A DNA stretch of 64,000 nucleotides from Novosphingobium sp. PhB57. GTDB lineage: Bacteria; Pseudomonadota; Alphaproteobacteria; Sphingomonadales; Sphingomonadaceae. The stretch spans positions 1 to 64,000 of the forward strand of contig NZ_SMBO01000014.1 of assembly GCF_004342985.1 (NCBI RefSeq), in the 5' to 3' direction. The notes beneath the pieces were generated by a model, which saw only the letters and a program-made list of their open reading frames with translations, was not told the DNA's origin and made no database searches. Below, one piece after another: positions 25,695-34,115 of this stretch (position 1 is the first letter of the stretch; each line of letters begins with the position of its first letter). Both the position numbers and the translations under genes were made by a program.

Positions 25695-26858
25695 ATGAGC
25701 GTCCTGCCGATCCAGCCCATTCCTTTCTTCGCCAACAAGGACAAGGCCTTCTGGCGCCTGCAGTTCGTAGGCTGGGGCGGCGCGATGCTGCTTCGCGCCA
25801 TGTCCACGATCGCCAATGCCCAGCCCCTGTCATACCTCGTGCTGGTGCTGATCGCGACCGTTACCGGCTTTTCGATCTCGCTGGTGCTGTCCGTCGTCTA
25901 TCGCGCGCTGATCACCCGTCGCGCCCTGGTGACCTGGGGCCTGACGGCGATGATCCTGCCGTTCGCGGTGGGCCTCCACGCCTTCATCGATGCCTGGGTG
26001 ATCTCGCTCTACCGCACGGACAGCGATTCCAGCTTCGCCCAGCTGTTCATCGGCGTCTTCTATCTGGACGCCACGCTGCTCGGCGCCTGGTCGGCGCTTT
26101 ACTACGCCATCAATTTCTACCTCCAGGTGGAGGAACAGAACGACCAGATGATCCGACTGGAGAATCAGGCGACGCAGGCGCAGCTCGCCATGCTGCGCTA
26201 CCAGTTGAATCCCCATTTCCTGTTCAACACGCTGAACTCGATTTCCACGCTGGTCCTGCTGAAACAGACCGAGCCGGCCAATGCCATGCTCAGCCGGCTG
26301 TCCTCGTTCTTGCGCTACACCCTGATCAACAAGCCGTCCGCCCAGGTCACGGTGGCGCTCGAGGTGGAAACGCTGAAGCTCTATCTCGATATCGAACTGA
26401 TGCGATTCGAGGAGAGGCTGCGCACCACCTTCAACATCGACCCGGAAACAGAGACCTGTCTCCTGCCCTCGCTGCTGCTCCAGCCTCTGGTCGAAAACTC
26501 GATCAAATATGCCGTGACACCGCAGGAATCCGGGGCTGAGATCACGATCGTCACGCAACTCGTCGGGCCGATGCTTCGCATCACCGTCTCGGACACCGGG
26601 CCGGGCTTGCAAAGTCCGACGACGGACAACAGGTTGTCGGGCATGACTTACGATGGAGGGGAGCCGGTCTCCACTGGCGTTGGCCTGGCAAATATCCGCG
26701 ACCGTCTTTCCCAGGCTTATGGCGAGCATCATCGATTCGAGACGATCGAGCCGATCGAAGGCGGATTCGCCGTACTCATCGAACTTCCCGCCGAACGCCA
26801 ACCCACCCCGGAAGACATGCACGAGCAGCCGCGGCAGCCTGTTTTCGCCGCGCGATGA
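25695..26858 (+). CDS. LytS-type sensor histidine kinase (387 aa)
   Basis: Four or five N-terminal membrane helices (about 20-145) are followed by a His_kinase domain with the phospho-acceptor His174 in NPHFLFNTLNS. An HATPase region has N-box LVENSIKYA, DTGPGL and TGVGLANIRDRL. There is no periplasmic sensor domain, so the signal is probably membrane-borne. The cognate regulator follows 46 bases later. Confidence 0.94.
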   Translation: MSVLPIQPIPFFANKDKAFWRLQFVGWGGAMLLRAMSTIANAQPLSYLVLVLIATVTGFSISLVLSVVYRALITRRALVTWGLTAMILPFAVGLHAFIDAWVISLYRTDSDSSFAQLFIGVFYLDATLLGAWSALYYAINFYLQVEEQNDQMIRLENQATQAQLAMLRYQLNPHFLFNTLNSISTLVLLKQTEPANAMLSRLSSFLRYTLINKPSAQVTVALEVETLKLYLDIELMRFEERLRTTFNIDPETETCLLPSLLLQPLVENSIKYAVTPQESGAEITIVTQLVGPMLRITVSDTGPGLQSPTTDNRLSGMTYDGGEPVSTGVGLANIRDRLSQAYGEHHRFETIEPIEGGFAVLIELPAERQPTPEDMHEQPRQPVFAAR

Positions 26859-26904
26859 AACATATTTGGCCCACGTGCGTTAGCCGGGCCGGAGACAATA
26901 ACTG

Positions 26905-27702
26905 ATGACCATTCGCACGATCCTCGTCGACGACGAGAAACTCGCCATCCAGGGCCTTCAGCTTCGTCTGGAGAAGTATCCGGATGTCGAGATCATCGAT
27001 ACCTGCTCGAACGGCCGCGAGGCCATCCGCAAGATCAAGACCGAAAAGCCCGATCTCGTCTTCCTCGACATCCAGATGCCCGGTTTCGACGGCTTCTCGG
27101 TGGTCAAGGGCGTGATGGAGATCGAGCCGCCGCTCTTCGTCTTCGTCACCGCCTATCAGGAGCACGCGGTCCGCGCCTTCGAGGCCAATGCCGTCAACTA
27201 CCTGATGAAGCCGGTGGACGAGACCAAGCTCGACGATACGCTTGCCCGCGTGCGCCAGCGCCTGGCCGAGAAGCGTTCGTCGGACGAGGCGGAGAAGCTC
27301 AAGACGGTGCTGGCCGAAGTGGCCCCCGACGCCATCGAGCACATCCCCGAGGAAAGCGATCCCAACGCGGACCGCTACGAAAAGCTTATCAACATCAAGG
27401 ATCGCGGCCAGATCTTCCGCATCGATGTCGATTCGATCGAGCATATCGAGGCCGCCGGCGACTACATGTGCATCCGCACCGCCGACAATTCGCTGATCCT
27501 GCGCGAAACGATGAAGGACCTGGAACGCCGCCTTGACCCGCGCGTGTTCCAGCGCGTCCACCGCTCGACCATCGTCAACCTCAACCAGGTCCGCCAGGTC
27601 AAGCCGCATACCAATGGCGAATGCTTCCTGGTGCTCGATTCGGGCGCGCAGGTTAAGGTCAGCCGATCCTACCGCGACGTGATCGCGCGCTTCGTTCACT
27701 GA
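26905..27702 (+). CDS. LytR/AlgR-family response regulator (265 aa)
   Basis: A receiver domain (1-120) with phospho-acceptor Asp55 in FLDIQMPG and Lys102 in MKPVDE is linked by about 40 residues to a C-terminal LytTR DNA-binding domain (about 160-265; FQRVHRSTIVNLNQV). LytTR proteins bind direct repeats upstream of targets; none is recognised in this region. It forms an operon with the kinase and ends at a good terminator. Confidence 0.95.
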   Translation: MTIRTILVDDEKLAIQGLQLRLEKYPDVEIIDTCSNGREAIRKIKTEKPDLVFLDIQMPGFDGFSVVKGVMEIEPPLFVFVTAYQEHAVRAFEANAVNYLMKPVDETKLDDTLARVRQRLAEKRSSDEAEKLKTVLAEVAPDAIEHIPEESDPNADRYEKLINIKDRGQIFRIDVDSIEHIEAAGDYMCIRTADNSLILRETMKDLERRLDPRVFQRVHRSTIVNLNQVRQVKPHTNGECFLVLDSGAQVKVSRSYRDVIARFVH

Positions 27703-27709
27703 TTCCGGA

Positions 27710-27741
27710 AATGCGGAAAGGCCCCCGGGCTTTTCCGCATT
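27710..27741 (+). terminator. Intrinsic terminator of the two-component operon
   Basis: A 13-bp stem (27710-27722 with 27729-27741, one G-T pair) with a C-rich six-base loop lies seven bases after the regulator stop. Confidence 0.75.
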
Positions 27742-27924
27742 CTCCATTCACGCTGGGATGCGGAGAGGGTAGTCTGCGGCGCAGCCCCTTTTCCGCTGCC
27801 GCGCCTTCGGGGTGAGGCTCAGGAGAAAGGCGGGCTTCGCCGCAAGCGCTGTTCCTCTGCGTCTCTGCGCGAATCCTCTCTTCCATACTCGACAACCCCG
27901 TCGCGACGCGCGAAAGACGCGGGC

Positions 27925-28785
27925 ATGAGCACATTCGCGATCCCGGGTTTCGACCTTGCCGCCTTCGTCGATGCAACGCTTGCCGAGGACCTCGGCGTGG
28001 GGCTTCCGGGTGGCGGGCATGACGTTACCTCGGAAAGCGTGATCGAAGCCGGCGCCAGGTTCTCCGGCGTGATGGATTCGCGCGATGCCATCATCGTTGC
28101 CGGCCTGCCCCTTGCCGAGGCCTTCTTCCGCACTCTCGATCCCGCGATGGAGATCGAGATACTCGTCGAGGAAGGCGCCCCGGTCGAACCCGGCGCCAAG
28201 CTTATGCGCCTCACCGGCAATGCTCGCGCCATGCTGACCGGCGAGCGTTCCGCTCTCAACACCGTCCAGCACCTCTCCGGCATCGCAACGATGACCCGGG
28301 CCTATGTGGATGCCATGGAAGGGCACGCGACGCTGCTCGACACGCGCAAGACCATTCCCGGCCTGCGCCACCTCGAAAAGTACGCGACCCGCATGGGTGG
28401 CGCGCGCAATCACCGCATGGGCCTGTGGGACGCTGCGATGATCAAGGATAACCACGTCCTGGTGGCGGGCGGCGTCGGCCCGGCGGTGGCGCGCGCCAAG
28501 GCGGCGGGCGTGGCGCAGATCATCTGCGAGGTGGACCATCTCGACCAGATCGAACCCGCCATCGCCGCGGGCGCGCATCACCTCCTGCTCGACAACATGG
28601 TGCCGGCTACCCTGCGCGAGGCCGTGGCCATCGTCGCAGGCCGTGTGCCGACCGAAGCCTCGGGCGGCGTCAATCTCTCCACGATCGGTGCCATCGCCGC
28701 TTCGGGCGTGACGTACGTTTCCGTCGGCCGCCTCACCCAGAGCGCCCCGGCGGCCGATATCGGGCTGGATTTCTCGCCCCTTTAG
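27925..28785 (+). CDS. nadC: Nicotinate-nucleotide pyrophosphorylase (quinolinate phosphoribosyltransferase) (286 aa)
   Basis: Catalyses quinolinate plus PRPP to nicotinate mononucleotide in NAD synthesis. Conserved segments visible are EDLGVG..DVTSE, NTVQHLSGIAT, the DTRKTIPGLRHLEKYA loop, RNHRMGLWDAAMIKDNH and the C-terminal NLSTIGAIAASGVTYVSVGRLT. Length is normal. nadA and nadB are not adjacent. Confidence 0.96.
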   Translation: MSTFAIPGFDLAAFVDATLAEDLGVGLPGGGHDVTSESVIEAGARFSGVMDSRDAIIVAGLPLAEAFFRTLDPAMEIEILVEEGAPVEPGAKLMRLTGNARAMLTGERSALNTVQHLSGIATMTRAYVDAMEGHATLLDTRKTIPGLRHLEKYATRMGGARNHRMGLWDAAMIKDNHVLVAGGVGPAVARAKAAGVAQIICEVDHLDQIEPAIAAGAHHLLLDNMVPATLREAVAIVAGRVPTEASGGVNLSTIGAIAASGVTYVSVGRLTQSAPAADIGLDFSPL

Positions 28786-28866
28786 AAGCGGTTGCGAACG
28801 GGAGTGCACGCCGTCATGCTCCCTCGACCCCGCCCAAAAGGGGGAGGGGAAACGGGGGACACCGCC

Positions 28867-29301
28867 TTGCGTCCGAATTCCATCATTCAATTCGATCGAT
28901 TCTTTCTCGGCTCCCTGGCGTTGGCGGGGGTGAATGCCGTCCTGTCGATGCAGGACACGCTTGCCGATCCCAGGCTGGCACGCTCGGGGCTGGGAATGGA
29001 CTTCATCGTGGGCATTCAGGTCTTCAGCTTTGCGCTGATGCTGGCGCTGTGGTTCTTCATTTCCCGCAGGGCAGGGAACGCGGCCAGGTGGATACTCACG
29101 GTGATGACGGTGCTGGGCATGCTCGTGACGATCCCCACGGTCCCGGTCCTTGCCGAACGCGGGATAGGGAACATGGCCTTCGCGCTGGTCATCACCGTGC
29201 TTCAGGTCGCCGCAGTGGCTTTCCTGTTTCGCAGCGATGCCCGCGCCTGGTTCGCCCGCAAGGGCGGCATCGCGCCGGACGACCAGAGCATTTTCAGCTA
29301 G
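28867..29301 (+). CDS. Small membrane protein, four helices (144 aa)
   Basis: Hydrophobic segments lie at about residues 8-24, 42-62, 74-92 and 100-122. The C-terminus is polar. The start is uncertain: TTG at 28867 follows a purine-rich ribosome site (GGGGAC), whereas earlier codons would encode a low-complexity PRPRPKGGG stretch over a CCCGCCC/GGGGGAGG hairpin. It may be read with nadC, 81 bases upstream. I do not recognise a named family, and no function is assigned. Confidence 0.65.
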   Translation: MRPNSIIQFDRFFLGSLALAGVNAVLSMQDTLADPRLARSGLGMDFIVGIQVFSFALMLALWFFISRRAGNAARWILTVMTVLGMLVTIPTVPVLAERGIGNMAFALVITVLQVAAVAFLFRSDARAWFARKGGIAPDDQSIFS

Positions 29302-29308
29302 TCGCCGG

Positions 29309-29770
29309 TCACCGTTTCGCCCGGAAGAAGCTGCGGAGCATCTCCGCGGCCTCCGATTCGCCGATTCCCGAATAGACTTCCGGCTTGTGCAGGCACTGGT
29401 CGTGCTCGAACACGCGCGCTCCGTGCTCGACCGCGCCGCCCTTGGGATCGGAAGCGGCATAGTAGAGCCGGGCGATTCGCGCGTGGACGATGGCGCCCGC
29501 GCACATCGCGCAAGGTTCCAGCGTCACCCATAGCTCGCATCCCTCCAGTCTCTCATTGCCGAGAATCAGCGCCGCGGCGCGAATCGCCTCGATTTCGGCA
29601 TGGCTGGTAGGGTCGTGGCGCTCGCGCGGGCCGTTGCGGCCGGTGGCGATGACGTTTCCATCCTTCACGACGACCGCGCCAATCGGCACTTCGCCGGAAT
29701 CGGCGGCTTCCCGGGCTTGCGCCAGGGCGAGTTCCATGTATTCGGGCAGGGGCCAGCGGGTCATGGCCAT
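29309..29770 (-). CDS. tadA: tRNA-specific adenosine deaminase TadA (153 aa)
   Basis: Zinc-dependent deaminase that converts A34 to inosine in tRNA-Arg(ACG). The zinc and catalytic residues are His57-x-Glu59 (HAE) and Cys87-x-x-Cys90 (PCAMC). Downstream ARIARLYYAASDPKGGAV is the TadA-specific segment. Two ATG codons (29770, 29764) are possible. It is convergent with the small membrane protein gene, leaving only seven bases between stops. Confidence 0.95.
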   Translation of the reverse strand: MAMTRWPLPEYMELALAQAREAADSGEVPIGAVVVKDGNVIATGRNGPRERHDPTSHAEIEAIRAAALILGNERLEGCELWVTLEPCAMCAGAIVHARIARLYYAASDPKGGAVEHGARVFEHDQCLHKPEVYSGIGESEAAEMLRSFFRAKR

Positions 29771-29800
29771 GCGCTAGACCTTCAAAAAGCTGTGCGCAAC

Positions 29801-29829
29801 TTGACCTTCACCCGGGGAATCGCTAAGGG
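29801..29829 (+). promoter_or_regulatory. Candidate rpmB promoter
   Basis: TTGACC at 29801-29806, a 17-base spacer and TAAGGG at 29824-29829 fit the alphaproteobacterial housekeeping pattern, with a good -35 and a weak -10. It is 50 bases before the rpmB start. Confidence 0.4.
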
Positions 29830-29878
29830 CGCGCCTTCCCGTATTTACGGCCACAGACTTTTTCGAGCGAGAGTAGAC

Positions 29879-30163
29879 ATGTCCCGCATCTGCGAACTGA
29901 CCGGCAAGGGCCGCCAGGTCGGCTGCAACGTCAGCCACGCCAACAACAAGACCAAGCGCGTCTTCCTTCCCAACCTTCAGAACGTCACGCTGCTGTCGGA
30001 CGGTCTTGAGCGCAGCTTCAAGTTCCGCGTCTCGACCCACGGCCTGCGTTCGGTCGAGCACAACGGTGGCCTCGACAACTGGCTGCTGAAGACTTCGGAC
30101 ACGAAGCTGAGCGCGCGCGCCGTCAAGGTGAAGCGCGAGCTGAAGAAGCAGCAGGCCGCCTGA
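29879..30163 (+). CDS. rpmB: 50S ribosomal protein L28 (94 aa)
   Basis: Begins MSRICELTGKGRQVGCNVSHANNKTKR, the typical L28 zinc-less alphaproteobacterial N-terminus, and ends in a basic tail (AVKVKRELKKQQAA). It is a single-gene transcription unit with its own promoter candidate and terminators. The earlier open frame upstream overlaps tadA on the other strand and is not part of the protein. Confidence 0.97.
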   Translation: MSRICELTGKGRQVGCNVSHANNKTKRVFLPNLQNVTLLSDGLERSFKFRVSTHGLRSVEHNGGLDNWLLKTSDTKLSARAVKVKRELKKQQAA

Positions 30164-30206
30164 TTCTCCCGCTCCCTACGGGGAGCGTGAAGAACACGGT
30201 TTCGCA

Positions 30207-30239
30207 AAAAGGCGTGCAAGCTTGACTTGCGCGCCTTTT
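30207..30239 (+). terminator. Intrinsic terminator of rpmB
   Basis: A 14-bp stem (30207-30220 with 30226-30239, one G-T pair) is flanked by A and T tracts. A smaller hairpin (CGCTCCC/GGGAGCG) lies just before it at about 30170-30187. Confidence 0.85.
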
Positions 30240-30393
30240 CGCATGCCCGGCTGGGATTGGTTTCCCGGTTGGGAGCGCGCCCATTCCTCTTGAATTCCAT
30301 GAATCCGCCGCGCCGCTGAAGGCGGGGCTCGGTTCCTGTTGTCTCAAGAGCAGGCGGAAGCCGTTTCCGCGCGGCAGCGAATACCGGCTGGGC

Positions 30394-31374
30394 TTACGGC
30401 AGTTTGGCTGGGTCGACGCTCATCTTCCACACCAGCGTGCGCTGGAGCGGGGAGAAGTTGTCGTCCGAGATCAGCCAGACGGTCAGCTTGCCGCTCTCCT
30501 GCGGGGCGATTGCGATGCCTTCGAAGTTGTCGATGGGCAGGTCGGACGAGAGCCGCGCAACCTCGGTGACTTTCCAGGTGCCGCCCGGGCGGATGTCCGC
30601 TGGATCGCCGATCGCGATTCGGCCGGCGAATCGTTGCGGCATCGGCCAGATCAGGCGCCGCATCAGGATCAGCAACCGGCCGTCCGGCATTTGCGCCATG
30701 TCGGTGGGGCTGAAGCCCGCAGGCGAATCGAGCGTAAAGCCCTGCCCGTTCGGGTTCAGAGTGGGATCGCCGCCGAACAGGGCGGCCTGGTGCAGGTGAT
30801 CGCTCCAGCCGACATACCCTTCGCGCAGCAGCACGAATCGCCCGTCATGAAGGCGCGTGAGCGCTTCGGGGCCGGAATTGACTCCCCAGTCCGCCATGAC
30901 CGGGGGGCTGGCGCGGCGTTCGATCTCGTAGTCCGGATTCATCCGGTAGACGGCGTTGCGCCCCTCCAGGCCGAGCCAGATCATGCCGGTTTCGTCCTGC
31001 GTGGCCGATTCGACATCGCGCGCGGCCTTGTCCGCATCCTTGGAGAGGGGCAGGTCGCCCATGCGGCTTTCCGCCTGCGACTGTCCCGGCGCCCTGAACT
31101 CCAGAAATCCGCCCGAATCGCTGAGCGCCAGCATGACGCCGCCGGGCCGCAGCAGCAGCGCGGAATAGCTGCCGAAGGAGTGGGTGCGGCTATGCGCCTG
31201 CCAGACTTCCTCCAGCTTGAACGATCCCAGACGCGGGTCGGCGCGCTGGGCTGCAGGCAGGGGTAGCTGCTCGAACGAAAGTTCGAATGTCTTGAATTTC
31301 TTGTGCTGCGGCGCATGCCCCCAGGTCAGCGGCAGCAGGGACAGCAGGACGAGGAGGGCAATGGTGCGGCGCAC
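30394..31374 (-). CDS. Phytase-like / esterase-like beta-propeller protein (326 aa)
   Basis: A signal peptide (about residues 1-19) precedes a repeat-rich beta-propeller with segments SFGSYSALLLRPGG, ALSDSGGFLEF, DVESATQDETGMIWLGLEGRN, SGPEALTRL and NFEGIAIAPQESG. This pattern is the esterase-like activity of phytase family, found as periplasmic proteins of unclear substrate; no classical phytase RHGxRxP motif is expected. The 230-base gap to rpmB holds only terminators. Confidence 0.85.
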   Translation of the reverse strand: MRRTIALLVLLSLLPLTWGHAPQHKKFKTFELSFEQLPLPAAQRADPRLGSFKLEEVWQAHSRTHSFGSYSALLLRPGGVMLALSDSGGFLEFRAPGQSQAESRMGDLPLSKDADKAARDVESATQDETGMIWLGLEGRNAVYRMNPDYEIERRASPPVMADWGVNSGPEALTRLHDGRFVLLREGYVGWSDHLHQAALFGGDPTLNPNGQGFTLDSPAGFSPTDMAQMPDGRLLILMRRLIWPMPQRFAGRIAIGDPADIRPGGTWKVTEVARLSSDLPIDNFEGIAIAPQESGKLTVWLISDDNFSPLQRTLVWKMSVDPAKLP

Positions 31375-31436
31375 AAGGGCGGGATAAGCATTCCGGCGAA
31401 GGCTGCAACCCGCTTTCGCTGCAGCCCTGCGGAATT

Positions 31437-31451
31437 GCCGATATTATCGGC
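31437..31451. promoter_or_regulatory. Perfect palindrome GCCGATA-T-TATCGGC
   Basis: Seven-base arms around one base, 63 bases before the start of the phytase-like gene and just after the M23 peptidase stop. It could be an operator for the phytase-like gene. The same half-site (CCGATA/TATCGG) recurs at 60397-60418. Confidence 0.4.
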
Positions 31452-31465
31452 GCAATCCCATCGGT

Positions 31466-32365
31466 TCAGGTCTGGGGGCCGGTGAAGAGGATCGGGTCCA
31501 AACGCGCCTCGTTCCATTTGATCGACCAGTGCAGATGCGGCCCGGTGGCCCGGCCGGACATGCCGATCTTGCCGATCACCTGGCCCTGGCGGACGTGTTC
31601 GCCCGGCTTCACCAGGATCTCGGAGCAATGCAGGAAAGCGCTGTTGAGGCCCATGCCATGGTCCAGCATCAGCAGGTTGCCTTCGAGCGTGAACGGCTTC
31701 TCGGCGGCCAGGATCACCACGCCGTCGGCCGGGGCAACGAAAGGCGTGCCGCTGGTGCCGGTGGCGATGTCGAGACCCGAGTGATAGGCGCCGGGCTCGC
31801 CCCGATAGACGCGCTGCGATCCGAAACGGCCGGAAATGCGGCCCTTGGCGGGCCAGATGAAATGTTGGCGCCAGCCTTGGGCGTCGGTCTTCATCGCCCG
31901 CGCGGCGTTGATGCGGTCCAGCTCGGGCCGACGCAGGGCCATGAAGGCTTCGGTCGGGCCGCCTGGCTTGCGGGCGATATTGACGTTCTCGATCTGCCAG
32001 GCGCGCGGCGAGACGGAAATCGGTTGCGTGATGCGGCGGCCGTTGGCCAGCGTGGCCGTCAGCGTGGCGATGGTGCCGGCATCGCGGTCGAAGGCGGCGA
32101 ACCAGGTGCCGTCCGGCGCGATCTGCACCGGCTGGCCGCCCAGCGCCAGAGCGCTCGTGCCGGCAGGCACTTTGCCGCGGATCCAACCGCCCTGGGTGAG
32201 TTCCCCGCTATAGGTCAGGGTGCCCGGGACAGCCGCAGGCGACACCGGCGCCGCCGATTGGGCCGCGAGGCCGCTCCACGCCAGCATCGCACCGGCAGCC
32301 GCCAGGCCGCCGAGAACCAGCGAGGCCGGGATCAGCGATGCCCTTGAGGCCTTGCGGGCCTTCAT
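31466..32365 (-). CDS. M23 family LytM-type murein endopeptidase (299 aa)
   Basis: A single N-terminal membrane/signal segment (about 10-32) exposes a beta-rich N-domain and a C-terminal lysostaphin-like domain (from about 175). The zinc ligands His195-x3-Asp199 (HSGLD) and HLH (277-279) are intact, so the enzyme should cut peptidoglycan cross-bridges. It overlaps the start side of the DUF2093 gene by four bases. Confidence 0.94.
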   Translation of the reverse strand: MKARKASRASLIPASLVLGGLAAAGAMLAWSGLAAQSAAPVSPAAVPGTLTYSGELTQGGWIRGKVPAGTSALALGGQPVQIAPDGTWFAAFDRDAGTIATLTATLANGRRITQPISVSPRAWQIENVNIARKPGGPTEAFMALRRPELDRINAARAMKTDAQGWRQHFIWPAKGRISGRFGSQRVYRGEPGAYHSGLDIATGTSGTPFVAPADGVVILAAEKPFTLEGNLLMLDHGMGLNSAFLHCSEILVKPGEHVRQGQVIGKIGMSGRATGPHLHWSIKWNEARLDPILFTGPQT

Positions 32366-32565
32366 GCCTTGGCGGTGAGACGCTTGGTCGCGATTTCGGC
32401 GCTGGCGTAAGGCTCCTGGAACTCGGCGCTCCAGTAGCGGAGTTCCTCCAGCGGAATCTTCTCGCCGGTGACGGCGCAGAGCACGAAGTGTCCGCCGCTC
32501 AGCACCCGGAAACCGTTGGGTCCGTAGGCGAGCTTGGCGGGGCGGTCGGCAGAAGACATAAGCAT
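32362..32565 (-). CDS. DUF2093 small protein (67 aa)
   Basis: Matches DUF2093 by AKLAYGPNGFRVLSGGHFVLCAVTG..IPLEELRYWS, a family restricted to alphaproteobacteria and often next to xseA, as here. It is a compact, probably beta-rich cytoplasmic protein of unknown role. Four bases overlap the M23 gene and 27 bases separate it from xseA, so the three are one transcription unit. Confidence 0.9.
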   Translation of the reverse strand: MLMSSADRPAKLAYGPNGFRVLSGGHFVLCAVTGEKIPLEELRYWSAEFQEPYASAEIATKRLTAKA

Positions 32566-32592
32566 GGGCGAAATCCTAGCAGAGCCGGCCGT

Positions 32593-34110
32593 TCAAAACA
32601 AATCGCCTTGCCTCGGCTCGCCCGCCTTCGGTCGTGCCGGGCGCTTGGACGCCGGTGTTTCAGGTGCCGGTTCGGCGACGGTTCCAGGCGTCGTGGCGGC
32701 CTGGACCGGCGCTTCGGTGCCGACGGCGACCGTTAGTTCGCCGTCCCGGAATTCCAACGTCAGCAGCGATTCCCGCGCCGCCGCTTGGCGATTGGTCAGC
32801 GCGCGGCCGTCCGGCCCCTTGGCAAGGACATAGCCCCGCTCCAGCGGGCGCTTCGGGTCAAGCTGCGGCAGCACGCGGGAAACCGGTGCCAGACTGTCGC
32901 GCGCCAGAGTCCAGCGGCGGGTCAGCAGGCGCGCGGTCAGGCCGACGCGCGTCAGCCGCTCGTCGCAGCGCTCCACCCGGTGACGCAGCAGCGGCAGTGA
33001 CAGGCGGGAGGCGGTGCGGCCCAGCTGTTCGCGCTTGGCCGCCGCTTCATCGCGCAGGCCGCGCCGCAGGCGTTCGGAAAGTTCGTCCAGCTTCTGCGCC
33101 TTGGCGGCGAGAATGGCCTCGGGCCGGGGGAGGCGCTGCACCCGCGCTTCCAGTCGTTCGCGGCCGAGCGTGACCGGGCGCAGCGCGCAGCGGCGCTTGC
33201 GATAGGCCAGTTCGTCCAGCGTGGCGGCCAGTTCCAGCCGCACCGGCACGGCCATTTCGGCGGCCGCAGTGGGCGTGGGCGCCCGGCGGTCGGCGGCATA
33301 GTCGCAAAGTGTGGTGTCGGTTTCGTGCCCGACCGCTGAAATCACGGGAATCGACGATTCCGCCACGGCCCGGACCACGACTTCCTCGTTGAACGACCAC
33401 AAGTCCTCGATCGAACCGCCACCGCGCGCCACGATCACCAGATCGGGACGCGGTACCGGGCCGCCGGGCCGGATCGCGGAGAAACCGCGGACGGCATTGG
33501 CCACCTGCTGCGCCGAGCCTTCGCCCTGCACGAGGACCGGCCAGACCAGGACGTGGCTGGGGAAGCGGTCGTCCAGGCGGTGGAGAATGTCGCGAATCAC
33601 GGCCCCGGTGGGGGAAGTCACCACGCCGATCACGCGCGGCAGGAAGGGCAGCTCACGCTTGCTTTCGGGCGCGAACAGCCCCTCGGCGGCAAGGCGGGCG
33701 CGCAGCTTTTCCAGCAGCGCCAGCAACGCGCCTTCGCCGGCGATCTCCATGGTCTCGATGACGACCTGGTATTTGGAGCGGCCGGGATAAGTGGTGAGCT
33801 TGCCGGTGGCGATCACCTCGATGCCGTCTTCGGGGCGGAAGGCCAGCCGCTGCGCGCCGCCGCGCCACATGACGCCGTCGATCACCGCCTTGTCGTCCTT
33901 GAGCGCGCAGTAGAGGTGGCCCGAGGCCGCCCGCTTCACGCCCGAAAGCTCTCCGCGCAGGCGCACGAAGCCGAAGCGGTCTTCCACGGTGCGCTTTAAA
34001 AGGTTCGAAATCTCGCTGATCGAGAGCGGCGCAGCGTTGTCCCCGGCCGCTTGCTTCGCTACCAGCCCACCCGAACGACCATCATCGAATTCGTCGTCAT
34101 CGAAAGGCAC
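32593..34110 (-). CDS. xseA: Exodeoxyribonuclease VII large subunit (505 aa)
   Basis: The start is GTG at 34110, giving MPFDDDEFDDG. The N-terminal OB-fold (about 25-125) starts SISEISNLLKRTVEDRFGFVRLRGELSGVK. The catalytic domain contains PRVIGVVTSPTGAVIRDI, VARGGGSIEDLWSFNEE and SAVGHETDTTLCDYAADRRAPTPTAAAE. A long coiled coil and a Pro/Ala tail follow. With the small subunit XseB it degrades single-stranded DNA in mismatch repair and damage responses. It is divergent from purD with five bases between start codons. Confidence 0.95.
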   Translation of the reverse strand: MPFDDDEFDDGRSGGLVAKQAAGDNAAPLSISEISNLLKRTVEDRFGFVRLRGELSGVKRAASGHLYCALKDDKAVIDGVMWRGGAQRLAFRPEDGIEVIATGKLTTYPGRSKYQVVIETMEIAGEGALLALLEKLRARLAAEGLFAPESKRELPFLPRVIGVVTSPTGAVIRDILHRLDDRFPSHVLVWPVLVQGEGSAQQVANAVRGFSAIRPGGPVPRPDLVIVARGGGSIEDLWSFNEEVVVRAVAESSIPVISAVGHETDTTLCDYAADRRAPTPTAAAEMAVPVRLELAATLDELAYRKRRCALRPVTLGRERLEARVQRLPRPEAILAAKAQKLDELSERLRRGLRDEAAAKREQLGRTASRLSLPLLRHRVERCDERLTRVGLTARLLTRRWTLARDSLAPVSRVLPQLDPKRPLERGYVLAKGPDGRALTNRQAAARESLLTLEFRDGELTVAVGTEAPVQAATTPGTVAEPAPETPASKRPARPKAGEPRQGDLF

Positions 34111-34115
34111 GGCTA